The translations under genes and the position numbers were made by a program. The notes under the pieces were generated by a model that did not search any database, was not told the origin of the DNA, and saw only the letters and a list, made by a program, of their open reading frames with translations. Of a DNA stretch of 64,000 nt, positions 53,289-63,615 are shown piece after piece. The first letter of the stretch is position 1. Each line of letters begins with the position of its first letter. Origin of the DNA: Deltaproteobacteria bacterium (lineage in GTDB: Bacteria; Myxococcota; Myxococcia; SLRQ01). The DNA is taken from positions 153,742-217,741 of the forward strand of contig JARGFU010000007.1 of NCBI GenBank assembly GCA_029210625.1. The letters run 5' to 3'.

Positions 53289-55536
53289 CGATCGCCGAAA
53301 GCGACTGCTCGCGAAGTTCGCGACGGTCGCCCGGGAGCGCCTCACCCGGATGGGTGAGCTCCTGGCGCACCTCCTCGAGGAGGGGGGGGACGAGGAGGCC
53401 GTGACCACCCTCATGCGGGAGATCCACACCCTCAAGGGGGAGTCCCGCCTGATGGGCTTCGGGCGCGTCAACGAGCTCTCCCATCGCACCGAGGACCTCC
53501 TGGCCTGGGCGCGGGACAAGGCCTTCCAGATCGACGCGGACGCCTCCGAGCTGATCACCTTCGGCTTCGATCTGATGCGCAAGCGCGTGGACGATCCCGA
53601 CGCCTCCGAGGACGACCACACCGACGAGGAGAAGGGCTACCTCGCCTCCCTCGCCGCCTGCCTCGGCGAGGGCGAGGCGGCCGAGGGCGGGCCGCCGGAG
53701 GAGACGCCGGCCGCGGAGTCCGCGCCGCCGCCGAAGCCCGAGCCGGCGGCGCCGGCCCCGGCACCCGAGCCGGCGATGGTGAAGTTCAGCGAGCCCGCCG
53801 ACGACGACGAGGACAGCGAGCCGGAGTCCTCCGACGAGGACAGCGAGCCGGAGTCCTCCGACGAGCCCACCGGCCGCCGGACCCAGGCCGTCCTCGGCCG
53901 CAAGCGCACCCGGGACTTCGTCCGGATCAGCAACGAGGAGGTGGCGGCCCTGACCGAGCTCTCGGCCGACCTCCTCTCGCGGCAGGCCAACATCCACGCG
54001 ACCATCGAGCAGCTCCTGGCCCGGGATCGCACCGCGCTGGATCGCGAGACCGCGTCCCTGATCCGCGCGCTCGCCGACGCCAGCGCCGAGATCGGCGCCC
54101 GGATCGACGCCCTCCAGGGGAGAGTGAGGCACCTGCGCCTCCACGAGGTGCAGGACCTCTTCGAGCGCTACCCGCCGGCCATCCGTGAGCTCGGCCGCGA
54201 GCAGGGCAAGCGGGTGAAGGTGGTGGTCGAGCCGACGACGGTCGCCGTGGACCGCCGCGTCCTCGAGACCCTCGACGAGGCGATGCTCCACCTCGTCCGC
54301 AACAGCGTCGATCACGGCCTGGAGTCGGCCGAAGATCGCAAGCGGACCGGCAAGAAGGAGTTCGGCACCGTCACCCTCTCGGCCCGCCCCCTCGGCGCGC
54401 GGGTGGAGGTGACGATCCAGGACGACGGCCGGGGGGTCGACGTCGATCGGGTCCGCGCCGCCGCCATCGAGCGGGGCAAGGTGGGGGCCGCCGAGGCCGC
54501 CGAGCTGGGTGAGGAGTCGATCCTGCAGCTCGTCTTCGAGCCGGGGCTCTCCACCCGCGAGACCATCACCGACATCTCCGGCCGCGGCGTGGGCCTCGAC
54601 GTCGTCAAGCGCCACGTCGCCAGCCTGGGGGGCACGGTCCACCTCTCCACCCGCCCCGGCCAGGGTACGACCTTCACCATGACCCTGCCGGTCTCCGCCT
54701 CGCTCGCCGAGGTGCTGATCGTGCGCGCCGGGCGCTCGCTCTACGCCGTGCCCTCGACCCAGGTCGAGCGCCTGATCCGGGTGGAGCGCCCCGAGATCCG
54801 GCAGCTGGGTGAGCGGAGCATCCTCGAGATAGACGGCGAGCCCCTGCCCCTGGTCTCGCTCCGCGAGCTGATGGTCGGCACCCGGGTGGGCGAGCCGGAG
54901 GTCTGGCCCCTCTCGGTGGCCGTCCTCGCCCGGGCCGGCAAGCGCCTCTCGGTGTGGGTCGACCAGTTCCTCGGCGAGCACCGACTGGTGCAGCACACCC
55001 TGGGAGACTTCCTCAAGGGGATCCGGCGGGTGAGCGGGACGGTCGTGGCGGGCGAGCAGGATCTGGCGCTGGTGGTGAACGTCCCCGAGGTGCTCGAGCA
55101 CTGGGGCGAGGGGCAGACCACGATGGTCACCCAGGAGGCCGCCATCGTGGACACCGGCCGCCCGACGCGGATCCTCATCGTGGAGGACTCCGAGCTGACC
55201 CGCGACATGCTGGTCGGCCTCGCCGAGCGGATCGGCCTCGAGACCCTCGAGGCGGTGAACGGCAAGGACGCCCTGAGCCGCGTCGAGAAGGAGCCCGATC
55301 TGATCCTCACCGACCTCGACATGCCGGTGATGGACGGCTTCGCCTTCCTCGAGGCCTTCCGGGCGCGACCCGACGGCAAGGAGACGCCGGTGATCGTCCT
55401 CTCCACGCGGGGCTCGGACGAGGACAAGCGGCGGGCCATGGCCGCGGGGGCGAACGCTTACGTGATCAAGGCGGAGTTCTCGGAGGCGACCTTCCGGGAC
55501 CTCCTCTCCCACTTCGTCGCGTTACCTCAGAAGTGA
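53275..55536 (+). CDS. cheA: Hybrid CheA histidine kinase with C-terminal receiver (frzE-like)
   Basis: 753 aa from a GTG that overlaps the MCP gene by 14 bp, with GGAGG upstream. P1 HPt domain with phospho-His H51 in IHTLKGESR; a long Pro/acidic linker (about 125-205); dimerisation, HATPase (NSVDHG, DDGRGVDV, GRGVGLDV), CheW-like P5 domain (about 475-610) and a receiver domain with acceptor Asp D680 in ILTDLDMP. It phosphorylates the receivers of the operon in response to the MCP. Confidence 0.93.
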   Translation: MATRSDRRKRLLAKFATVARERLTRMGELLAHLLEEGGDEEAVTTLMREIHTLKGESRLMGFGRVNELSHRTEDLLAWARDKAFQIDADASELITFGFDLMRKRVDDPDASEDDHTDEEKGYLASLAACLGEGEAAEGGPPEETPAAESAPPPKPEPAAPAPAPEPAMVKFSEPADDDEDSEPESSDEDSEPESSDEPTGRRTQAVLGRKRTRDFVRISNEEVAALTELSADLLSRQANIHATIEQLLARDRTALDRETASLIRALADASAEIGARIDALQGRVRHLRLHEVQDLFERYPPAIRELGREQGKRVKVVVEPTTVAVDRRVLETLDEAMLHLVRNSVDHGLESAEDRKRTGKKEFGTVTLSARPLGARVEVTIQDDGRGVDVDRVRAAAIERGKVGAAEAAELGEESILQLVFEPGLSTRETITDISGRGVGLDVVKRHVASLGGTVHLSTRPGQGTTFTMTLPVSASLAEVLIVRAGRSLYAVPSTQVERLIRVERPEIRQLGERSILEIDGEPLPLVSLRELMVGTRVGEPEVWPLSVAVLARAGKRLSVWVDQFLGEHRLVQHTLGDFLKGIRRVSGTVVAGEQDLALVVNVPEVLEHWGEGQTTMVTQEAAIVDTGRPTRILIVEDSELTRDMLVGLAERIGLETLEAVNGKDALSRVEKEPDLILTDLDMPVMDGFAFLEAFRARPDGKETPVIVLSTRGSDEDKRRAMAAGANAYVIKAEFSEATFRDLLSHFVALPQK
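53809..53862 (+). repeat. Perfect 27-bp tandem duplication in cheA
   Basis: Two identical in-frame 27-bp units encode EDSEPESSD twice in the acidic linker between the HPt and kinase domains. Such a repeat can expand or shrink by slippage without frameshift. Confidence 0.9.
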
Positions 55537-55543
55537 GCGCACC

Positions 55544-56620
55544 ATGAGCAAGGTCGTCAGAATTCTGGTGGTGGACGACTCTCCTCTCTTCGTCGAGGCC
55601 CTCACGATGGTCCTCGAGGAGGATCCGGAGCTGACGGTCGTCGGCTTCGCGGGCGACGGGGTCGCCGCCCTCCGGATGGTGGAGAAGCTCGAGCCCGATC
55701 TGATCACCATGGACATCCAGATGCCGCAGATGGATGGCCTGACGGCGGTCGAGAAGATCATGTCGAGCCGGCCCACGCCGATCCTCATGCTCACCGGGGA
55801 TCCGGCCCGGACCGGAAAGAAGTGGCACTTCGACGCCCTCAAGCGCGGCGCGCTCGATCTGCAGGTGAAGCCCCGGCTCATCACGGAGATCGGGGCCGAC
55901 CAGGCGACGGTGGAGGCGGAGGCCGAGGCGCTGCGAGCCCACATCAAGCTGCTGGCCTCGGTGCCCGTCGTCTATCGCCGGCAGCGCACCGGGACCATCA
56001 CCGGCACCCACCGCGCGCGCTCGGCGCAGCCGAGCAGCACGCCTCGGCTCGGCGCCGTGGGGATCGTCTCCTCGACCGGCGGGCCGCCCGTGCTGGCGGA
56101 GATCCTCGAGGGCCTCCCGGCGGACTTCCCTCTGCCGATCCTGGTGGTGCAGCACCTCGCGGCGGGCTTCGCGCCGCACCTGGTGGACTGGCTGCGCAGC
56201 GCCACCCAGCTGAAGGTCGAGATGGCCGCGGAGGGCGCGCACCCCGAGCCGGGCAAGGTCTACGTGGCGCCCTCGGGCCGGCACCTCGTGCTGGACGGAC
56301 GGGGCAACCTCCACCTGGACGGCAACACACCGCCCTTCCACGGCCACCGCCCCGCGGGGACGATCCTCCTCGAGAGCATGGCCCGGCAGTGCGGCGCCGC
56401 TGCCGTGGGGCTGGTGCTCACCGGGATGGGGGTCGATGGCGCCCGCGGCCTGGCGGCCATCGGAGAGCGAGGGGGGGCGACGCTGGCGCAGGACGAGCAG
56501 AGCAGCGCGGTCTACGGGATGCCCCGGGCCGCCGCGGAGGAGGGCAAGGCCTCCCTGATCGTCCCCCGGCACGAGCTCGCCCGAACCCTCCTCGAGGTCT
56601 CCCGGCGGCGCGTTGGCTGA
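55544..56620 (+). CDS. cheB: CheB methylesterase (frzG position)
   Basis: 358 aa. N-terminal receiver (VVDDS, acceptor Asp in MDIQMPQMDG) linked to a methylesterase domain with catalytic Ser in SSTGGPP (about 177), His in VQHLAAGF and Asp in LTGMGVDGARG. It demethylates or deamidates MCP glutamates, countering CheR. Eight bases after cheA; the last 8 bases overlap the cheR start. Confidence 0.94.
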   Translation: MSKVVRILVVDDSPLFVEALTMVLEEDPELTVVGFAGDGVAALRMVEKLEPDLITMDIQMPQMDGLTAVEKIMSSRPTPILMLTGDPARTGKKWHFDALKRGALDLQVKPRLITEIGADQATVEAEAEALRAHIKLLASVPVVYRRQRTGTITGTHRARSAQPSSTPRLGAVGIVSSTGGPPVLAEILEGLPADFPLPILVVQHLAAGFAPHLVDWLRSATQLKVEMAAEGAHPEPGKVYVAPSGRHLVLDGRGNLHLDGNTPPFHGHRPAGTILLESMARQCGAAAVGLVLTGMGVDGARGLAAIGERGGATLAQDEQSSAVYGMPRAAAEEGKASLIVPRHELARTLLEVSRRRVG

Positions 56621-58088
56621 TTCGGGCGCCAGTGGGGCCGTCGAGCCCCGGTGGATCGGCGAGCTGCTGGAGGTCGTCGAGCAGCGGGTCGGTCTGGATC
56701 TGGACATCGCCCAGCAGCGCGAGCGGCTCGTCCCCTGGGTGGAGAGCCGGGTGCGGACCCTGGGCCTGCCCTCGGCCGAGGCCTACGCGGCCCGCCTCTC
56801 CCTCGAGGCCGGGCTGGGCGCCGAGTGGGACACCTGCATCCGCGCCCTGACCAACGGCCAGACCTTCTTCTTCCGCGACCCCGAGCACTTCGAGCTGGTC
56901 GCCCGGCTGCTCCAGGGACTGGCGAAGATCCGCAAGGGGCCGCTGCAGATCTGGTGCGCGGCCACCTCCTCGGGGGAGGAGCCCTACACCCTGGCGATGC
57001 TCGGTCAGGAGCTGGAGCTCGACGTCGAGATCCGCGCGACGGACCTGAACCCCTCCTTCCTCGCCCGCGCCCGGCTGGGGCAGTACAGCCCCTGGGCGAT
57101 GCGGAACGTCGACGAGGCCCGCCGCCGCCGCTTCTTCAAGCAGCGCGGGGAGACCTTCGCCGTGCGCGACTCCCTGCGCCAGCGCATCATCTTCGAGCAG
57201 TACAACCTCATGGACGTCGTCCCGCCGCGGCCGGCCCGGGGCGGCCGCTGGGACATGGTGCTCTGCCGGAACGTCTTCCTCTACTTCCGGCCCGAGCGGG
57301 TCCAGGAGATCGTCTGGCGGGTCTCCCGCAGCCTCTCCCCGGACGGCGCCCTCATCCTGGGGTCCTCGGAGTCCCTGGTGGGCCTCAACGTGCCGGTCGA
57401 GCTCCAGCGCGACGGCACGCGGACCTTCTACCGGCCCGCGATGGCGGGCGGACCGGCCCCGGGCATCGCCGCCCTGCGCCGCAACGAGCACCGCTGGCAT
57501 CCCCCGCTGGGGAAGGACCACCGCCCGGTGGTGAGGCGTCCGAAGCCGCCCGCGGTGAAGGCGCCCGAGCCGCCGCCGCCCCCGCCACCCCCGCCACCCC
57601 CTCCCGCCCGCGAGGCCGAGTCGCCCCTGGAGCGCCTGATGGCCGCGGTGCGGGAGGACGATCTCGACAAGGCGCGCCGGGCGCTCGGCAAGATCGGTGA
57701 CGAGCCCGGGGCGGTCCTGCCGGGCCTGCTGCGGGGGCACGTCGAGCTGCGGGCGGGAGACTTCGACCGGGCCCTCCAGGCCTACGGCGAGGCCGAGGAG
57801 ATCGATCCCTTCCACCCCGAGGTCCACCTCTTCAAGGGCCTGGCCATGCGCAAGGCCCAGCGCTGGAGCGAGGCCGAGGAGGCGCTGCGCCACGCCCTCT
57901 TCCTCGCGCCCCACATGGCACCGGCCGCGGCGCTCCTGGTGGGCACCTACCGTCGCCTGGGGAGGGAGAAGGAGGCCGAGCGGGAGGCCGCGCGCCTCGA
58001 CCGCCTCGTCGCCTCGGGGGCGAGCACCTTCGCCTTCCTGACCCCCGAGGTCTTCCTCGGGTGGTTCAACCTCGTGGCGGCCCGCTAG
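56613..58088 (+). CDS. cheR: CheR methyltransferase with TPR domain (frzF-like)
   Basis: 491 aa from a TTG that overlaps cheB by 8 bp; no ATG occurs before the conserved domain. CheR N-domain (about 10-75), SAM-binding fold with IWCAATSSGEEPYTLAM (about 110-126), ATDLNP and NVFLYF, then a poly-Pro linker (about 318-330) and TPR helices (about 345-470). It methylates MCP glutamates; the TPR part likely controls partner access as in FrzF. Tail overlaps the convergent orn stop by 4 bp. Confidence 0.92.
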   Translation: MADSGASGAVEPRWIGELLEVVEQRVGLDLDIAQQRERLVPWVESRVRTLGLPSAEAYAARLSLEAGLGAEWDTCIRALTNGQTFFFRDPEHFELVARLLQGLAKIRKGPLQIWCAATSSGEEPYTLAMLGQELELDVEIRATDLNPSFLARARLGQYSPWAMRNVDEARRRRFFKQRGETFAVRDSLRQRIIFEQYNLMDVVPPRPARGGRWDMVLCRNVFLYFRPERVQEIVWRVSRSLSPDGALILGSSESLVGLNVPVELQRDGTRTFYRPAMAGGPAPGIAALRRNEHRWHPPLGKDHRPVVRRPKPPAVKAPEPPPPPPPPPPPPAREAESPLERLMAAVREDDLDKARRALGKIGDEPGAVLPGLLRGHVELRAGDFDRALQAYGEAEEIDPFHPEVHLFKGLAMRKAQRWSEAEEALRHALFLAPHMAPAAALLVGTYRRLGREKEAEREAARLDRLVASGASTFAFLTPEVFLGWFNLVAAR

Positions 58089-58624
58089 CGGAAGATCCGC
58101 GAGCGGTAGAAGCGCAGCTCCTCGATCGACTGCTGGATGTCGGCCAGGGCCGTGTGCTGGCCGAGCTCGGGCTTGGAGTACTCGAGGTCGTACCAGCTGC
58201 GGGCGAGCTCCTTGATCCCCGAGACGTCGATCATCCGGTAGTGGAGGTAGCCGGAGAGCTGGGGCATGTAGGCGTCGAGGAACTTCCGGTCGGAGTGGAT
58301 CGAGTTGCCGCAGAGGATGGCCTTCCGGTACTCGGCCACCGCCGTGATCCGGGCCATCGTCTCCTGCTCCGCCTCGCGCAGGCCGGTCTCCGAGGCGCGG
58401 ATCTGCGGGAGCAGCCCGCTCTTCTCGTGCATCCGCCGGACGAAGGGGCTCATCTGGTCGAGCACCGCGTCGGGCTGCCAGATCGTCACCTCGTAGGGGT
58501 CGCCGAGCTGCTCGAGCTGGGAGTTGGTGATGATCATGCCGAGCTGCACGATGTGGCAGCTGGCGGGATCGAGCCCGGTCATCTCCAGGTCGATCCAGAC
58601 GAGTGGGGCAGCGTGCTCGGCCAT
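58085..58624 (-). CDS. orn: Oligoribonuclease
   Basis: 179 aa, standard length. DEDDh exonuclease motifs: WIDLEMTGL (Asp-Glu), NSIHSDRKFLDAYMP, and HTALADIQQSIEEL with the catalytic His and final Asp. It degrades short RNA, including pGpG from cyclic-di-GMP turnover, in the cytoplasm. Confidence 0.95.
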   Translation of the reverse strand: MAEHAAPLVWIDLEMTGLDPASCHIVQLGMIITNSQLEQLGDPYEVTIWQPDAVLDQMSPFVRRMHEKSGLLPQIRASETGLREAEQETMARITAVAEYRKAILCGNSIHSDRKFLDAYMPQLSGYLHYRMIDVSGIKELARSWYDLEYSKPELGQHTALADIQQSIEELRFYRSRIFR

Positions 58625-58657
58625 GGGCGACAGGATAGCCTCCTTCGCCGCCGCAGG

Positions 58658-59095
58658 TCAGTCGTCGTGGGGCCGGCGGCGGGCCTGCTTGCGCTCGCTC
58701 TGGCGCTTCTTGGCCTCCAGGCGGCGCCGCTTCGAGGCCCGGGAGGGCTTCGTCTTCTTCCGGGGCTTCGGGGGCACCCGGGCCGCCCGGATCAGCTCGA
58801 CGAGGCGGTCGCGGGCCTCCTCGAGGTTCCTCCCCTGGGTGCGGTGGCGCCAGGCGCGGACCACCAGCCGGCCCTCCCGATCCAGCCGGCTCGCCGCGAG
58901 GGCGCGCAGCCGCCGCAGGACCGGCGCGGGGAGGAGCGCCTGCTCGTCGCAGGCCGGGAGGTCGAGGCGCAGCGTCACCTTAGTGGAGGTCTTGTTGACC
59001 TTCTGGCCGCCGGGGCCCGGCGCGCGGCTCGCCTCCCAGGAGAGCACCTCGGCCGGGAGGACGAGCCCCTCGTCGATCGGCAGGGGCTCGCTCAC
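58658..59095 (-). CDS. arfB: ArfB/YaeJ-like peptidyl-tRNA hydrolase
   Basis: 145 aa from a GTG that overlaps the upstream stop as GTGA. The GGQ catalytic motif lies in SRAPGPGGQKVNKTSTKV (about 28-45), and the basic C-terminal tail (KPRKKTKPSRASKRR and further) is the part that enters the mRNA channel of stalled ribosomes. It rescues ribosomes by hydrolysing peptidyl-tRNA. Translational coupling to an exported PKD lipoprotein is odd and may be fortuitous. Confidence 0.9.
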   Translation of the reverse strand: MSEPLPIDEGLVLPAEVLSWEASRAPGPGGQKVNKTSTKVTLRLDLPACDEQALLPAPVLRRLRALAASRLDREGRLVVRAWRHRTQGRNLEEARDRLVELIRAARVPPKPRKKTKPSRASKRRRLEAKKRQSERKQARRRPHDD

Positions 59096-60045
59096 CGGGG
59101 GGTGCCGGTGACCGAGAAGGCCGCCGAGCACTGGCAGCCGATGATGCCGGGGTAGAAGGGCGCGGCGGTGCCGCTGAAGGTGCCGTCGCCGGCGAAGGTC
59201 GCCGAGAGCACCGCGTCGACGGTGGTGTCGATGCAGCCGCCGCCGGTGGGGGCGCTGTAGGCGGAGGAGAGGGAGAGCGAGGTCCCGCTCAGGGTGCCGG
59301 TCCAGGTGTGGCCGGTGTTGCCCTGGCCGGTGACGTTCCCCTCGGCGTCGAGCACCGTCAGGGTGAGCACCGTGTCGGTGAAGGAGGCGGTGTAGCCGCC
59401 GCAGTTCGCGTTGATGGGCGTGATGGCCAGGTCGTAGACCCCGTCGATGTCGATCGGGAAGACCTCGATGGGCCCGCTCCACTCGCCGCTGCGGGCGTCG
59501 ATGTCCTCGACCGTGAGGCGCACCGTGAAGGTGCCCGAGCGATCGTAGGTGTGGGTGACGGTCTCGCCGGTGGCCGTGGTGCCGTCCCCGAAGCTCCAGC
59601 GCCAGGCCGAGATCGCGGCGGCGGCGGTGGAGCCGGTGGCGTCGAAGGTGATCGGCTCCCCGGCGTGCACCGGGGTGGGGAAGCTGGCCACGGCGACCGG
59701 CACCGGCTCGGCGATGGTCACCAGGGCCTGGTCCTGGTCCTCGGCGTTCCGGTCGTCGGTGACCGTGAGGGTGGCCAGGTAGTTACCTCCGTCGGCGTAG
59801 GTGTGGCTCACCACCACCCCCGAGGCCTCGCTGCCGTCGCCGAAGTTCCAGAGGTAGCTGACGATCTCGCCGTCGAGATCGGTCGAGGCGCTGCCGTCGA
59901 AGAAGAGCTCCTCACCGGCGTTGCCCGAGAGGTCGGGGCCGGCCTGGGCCTCGGGCGGATCGTTGTTCAGGTCCGGCCGGTGCTCGTTGCGGCCGCTGCA
60001 GGCCGCCAGCAGGAGGACGGCGATGAGGGAGAGGCGCCGACGCAT
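59092..60045 (-). CDS. PKD-domain lipoprotein 1
   Basis: 317 aa. Lipobox LAAC (Cys 16). Two PKD domains in tandem (about 32-110 and 112-198), each with the WxFGDG motif (YLWNFGDGS, WRWSFGDGT) and HTY signature, followed by a beta-rich C-terminal domain with four Cys. PKD modules mediate protein or carbohydrate contacts at the cell surface. Paralogous to the next gene upstream, ten bases away. Confidence 0.88.
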   Translation of the reverse strand: MRRRLSLIAVLLLAACSGRNEHRPDLNNDPPEAQAGPDLSGNAGEELFFDGSASTDLDGEIVSYLWNFGDGSEASGVVVSHTYADGGNYLATLTVTDDRNAEDQDQALVTIAEPVPVAVASFPTPVHAGEPITFDATGSTAAAAISAWRWSFGDGTTATGETVTHTYDRSGTFTVRLTVEDIDARSGEWSGPIEVFPIDIDGVYDLAITPINANCGGYTASFTDTVLTLTVLDAEGNVTGQGNTGHTWTGTLSGTSLSLSSAYSAPTGGGCIDTTVDAVLSATFAGDGTFSGTAAPFYPGIIGCQCSAAFSVTGTPR

Positions 60046-60054
60046 GGGGGGCTC

Positions 60055-60999
60055 CTAGAGCTTCGTGCCCGCCACGGGCTTGTCGACGCAGTTGAGCAGG
60101 CCGCCGGTGTCGATGCTGTAGACGCCGGTGAAGGTGGTGGCGGTGTCGAAGGTCGCGGTGATGATCTGGGTGATGGGGATGCCCATCGAGCTGTCCGTGT
60201 AGCTCACCTGCCACTGGGTGGCGTTGAGCATGCCAGTGTAGGTCTGGACCGTGGAGCCGCCGGCCAGCTCCTCGACGCTCATGTTGTTGCCGTTCAGCGT
60301 GATCCGCAGCTCGGAGTCCTGGAAGGTGCCGCAGGTGTCGGTGCGCAGGGACTCGTCGGTGAGGTACCAGCGCCACATCCCGCCGTAGCCCGCCGGGCCG
60401 GCCTCGATGACCATGGTCTGGGTCGCGGTGTCCGAGGCGCCGTCGTCGTCGTAGACGGTGAGGCTGGCCTCGAAGGTGCCCGCGCTGGCGTAGGCGTGGT
60501 CCACGGCCTGGCCGGCGCTGGTGGTGCCGTCGCCGAAGTCCCAGTCGTAGCGCACGATGCTGCCGTCGTCGGTGGAGCCGGCGCCGTCGAAGCGGATGTT
60601 CTCGCCCACGCCCGCGGTGGTGGGGGCGCTGATCACGGCCTCCGGGGCCGCGTTGGCGTCGATGAGGATCGAGGCGGTGGCCTGGCCGGTGTCGCCGATG
60701 TTGTCGGTGACCGTCAGGGTGACCACGAAGGTGCCGCCCGCGTTGTAGATGTGCTGGGCGATCTCGCCGGACGCGGTGGCGCCGTCACCGAAGTCCCAGG
60801 ACCAGGTGACGATCCGGCCGTCGATGTCGCTCGAGCCCGAGCCGTCCACCGAGAGCACGGCGCCGGCGGTGCCCGTGACCGGGGCGGAGATCACCGCGGT
60901 GGGAGGGTTGTTGTTGATGTTCTGGATGTCGTCCCCGCCGCAGGCGGCGGCGAAGACGATGAGGAGCGCAGGCAGCAGGTTGAGCGCACGCGTGGCCAC
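60055..60999 (-). CDS. PKD-domain lipoprotein 2
   Basis: 314 aa from the GTG at 60999, which has AGGAAGAAG just upstream and opens the signal peptide; an ATG at 61047 lacks a ribosome site. Lipobox AAC, two PKD domains (SWDFGDGA and YDWDFGDGT motifs) and a C-terminal beta-rich domain that parallels that of the downstream paralog. Same operon as PKD lipoprotein 1 and arfB. Confidence 0.87.
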   Translation of the reverse strand: MATRALNLLPALLIVFAAACGGDDIQNINNNPPTAVISAPVTGTAGAVLSVDGSGSSDIDGRIVTWSWDFGDGATASGEIAQHIYNAGGTFVVTLTVTDNIGDTGQATASILIDANAAPEAVISAPTTAGVGENIRFDGAGSTDDGSIVRYDWDFGDGTTSAGQAVDHAYASAGTFEASLTVYDDDGASDTATQTMVIEAGPAGYGGMWRWYLTDESLRTDTCGTFQDSELRITLNGNNMSVEELAGGSTVQTYTGMLNATQWQVSYTDSSMGIPITQIITATFDTATTFTGVYSIDTGGLLNCVDKPVAGTKL

Positions 61000-61056
61000 T
61001 TCTTCTTCCTCCCTCGGGTCGGTACGGCAACTCCCGGATCCTACCAAAAGGCGGGG

Positions 61057-62994
<1,938 letters not shown>

Positions 62995-63072
62995 GGGAGC
63001 GCAGCTATAGCAGAAAGTGGCGGGGCTGCCGCCGGGCCCCTCGGTGCCTTATGTCCGGTGACCAGGGGCCGC

Positions 63073-63615
63073 ATGGGGAAGAAGAAGAGCGCCAGCCAGA
63101 GCACCGCACCGCCCGCGCCGCCAGGGGAGCGGACGCCCGCCGGGGATCCCGACCCCGGGCGCCGCTCCCTCCTGCACACTGGCGGGCGCATCGCCCTCGG
63201 CGGCTGCGGCCTGCTCCTGGGGGCCGGCGCCCTGCGCACCGCCTGGCCCGACCTCGGCCAGGGGGGACCTGCCCGCCTCTCCCTCGGCCCCCGCAGCGAC
63301 TTCCACCGCGGCTCGCTGACCTACCTGCCCGCCGCCCGGCTCTTCCTCCTCCACGACGCGGAGGGCCTGGGGGCCTTCTCCTCGCGCTGCACCCACCTGG
63401 GCTGCGCGCTGCGGCGCAGCGGCGAGGGCCTGGCCTGCCCCTGCCACGGGGCGCGCTTCGACGCGAAGGGGCGGGTGCTCTCCGGGCCGCCGCGCCGGCC
63501 CCTGCCCTGGTTCGCCCTCGAGGTGGACGGGGAGGGCGTCCTCTGGGTGGACCTGCGCCGGGAGGTGGCCGCCGGAACCTCGGAGCCGGCCCTCGCGGAG
63601 GGCGCCGCCGGATGA
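63073..63615 (+). CDS. Rieske iron-sulfur protein
   Basis: 180 aa. A Pro-rich N-terminal tail, a twin-Arg-like GRRSLLHTGG with a hydrophobic segment (about 30-55), then a Rieske domain with CTHLGC and CPCHGARF binding a [2Fe-2S] cluster through two Cys and two His. It precedes and overlaps a cytochrome b gene by ATGA, as in bc1/b6f-type complexes that oxidise quinol. Confidence 0.93.
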   Translation: MGKKKSASQSTAPPAPPGERTPAGDPDPGRRSLLHTGGRIALGGCGLLLGAGALRTAWPDLGQGGPARLSLGPRSDFHRGSLTYLPAARLFLLHDAEGLGAFSSRCTHLGCALRRSGEGLACPCHGARFDAKGRVLSGPPRRPLPWFALEVDGEGVLWVDLRREVAAGTSEPALAEGAAG

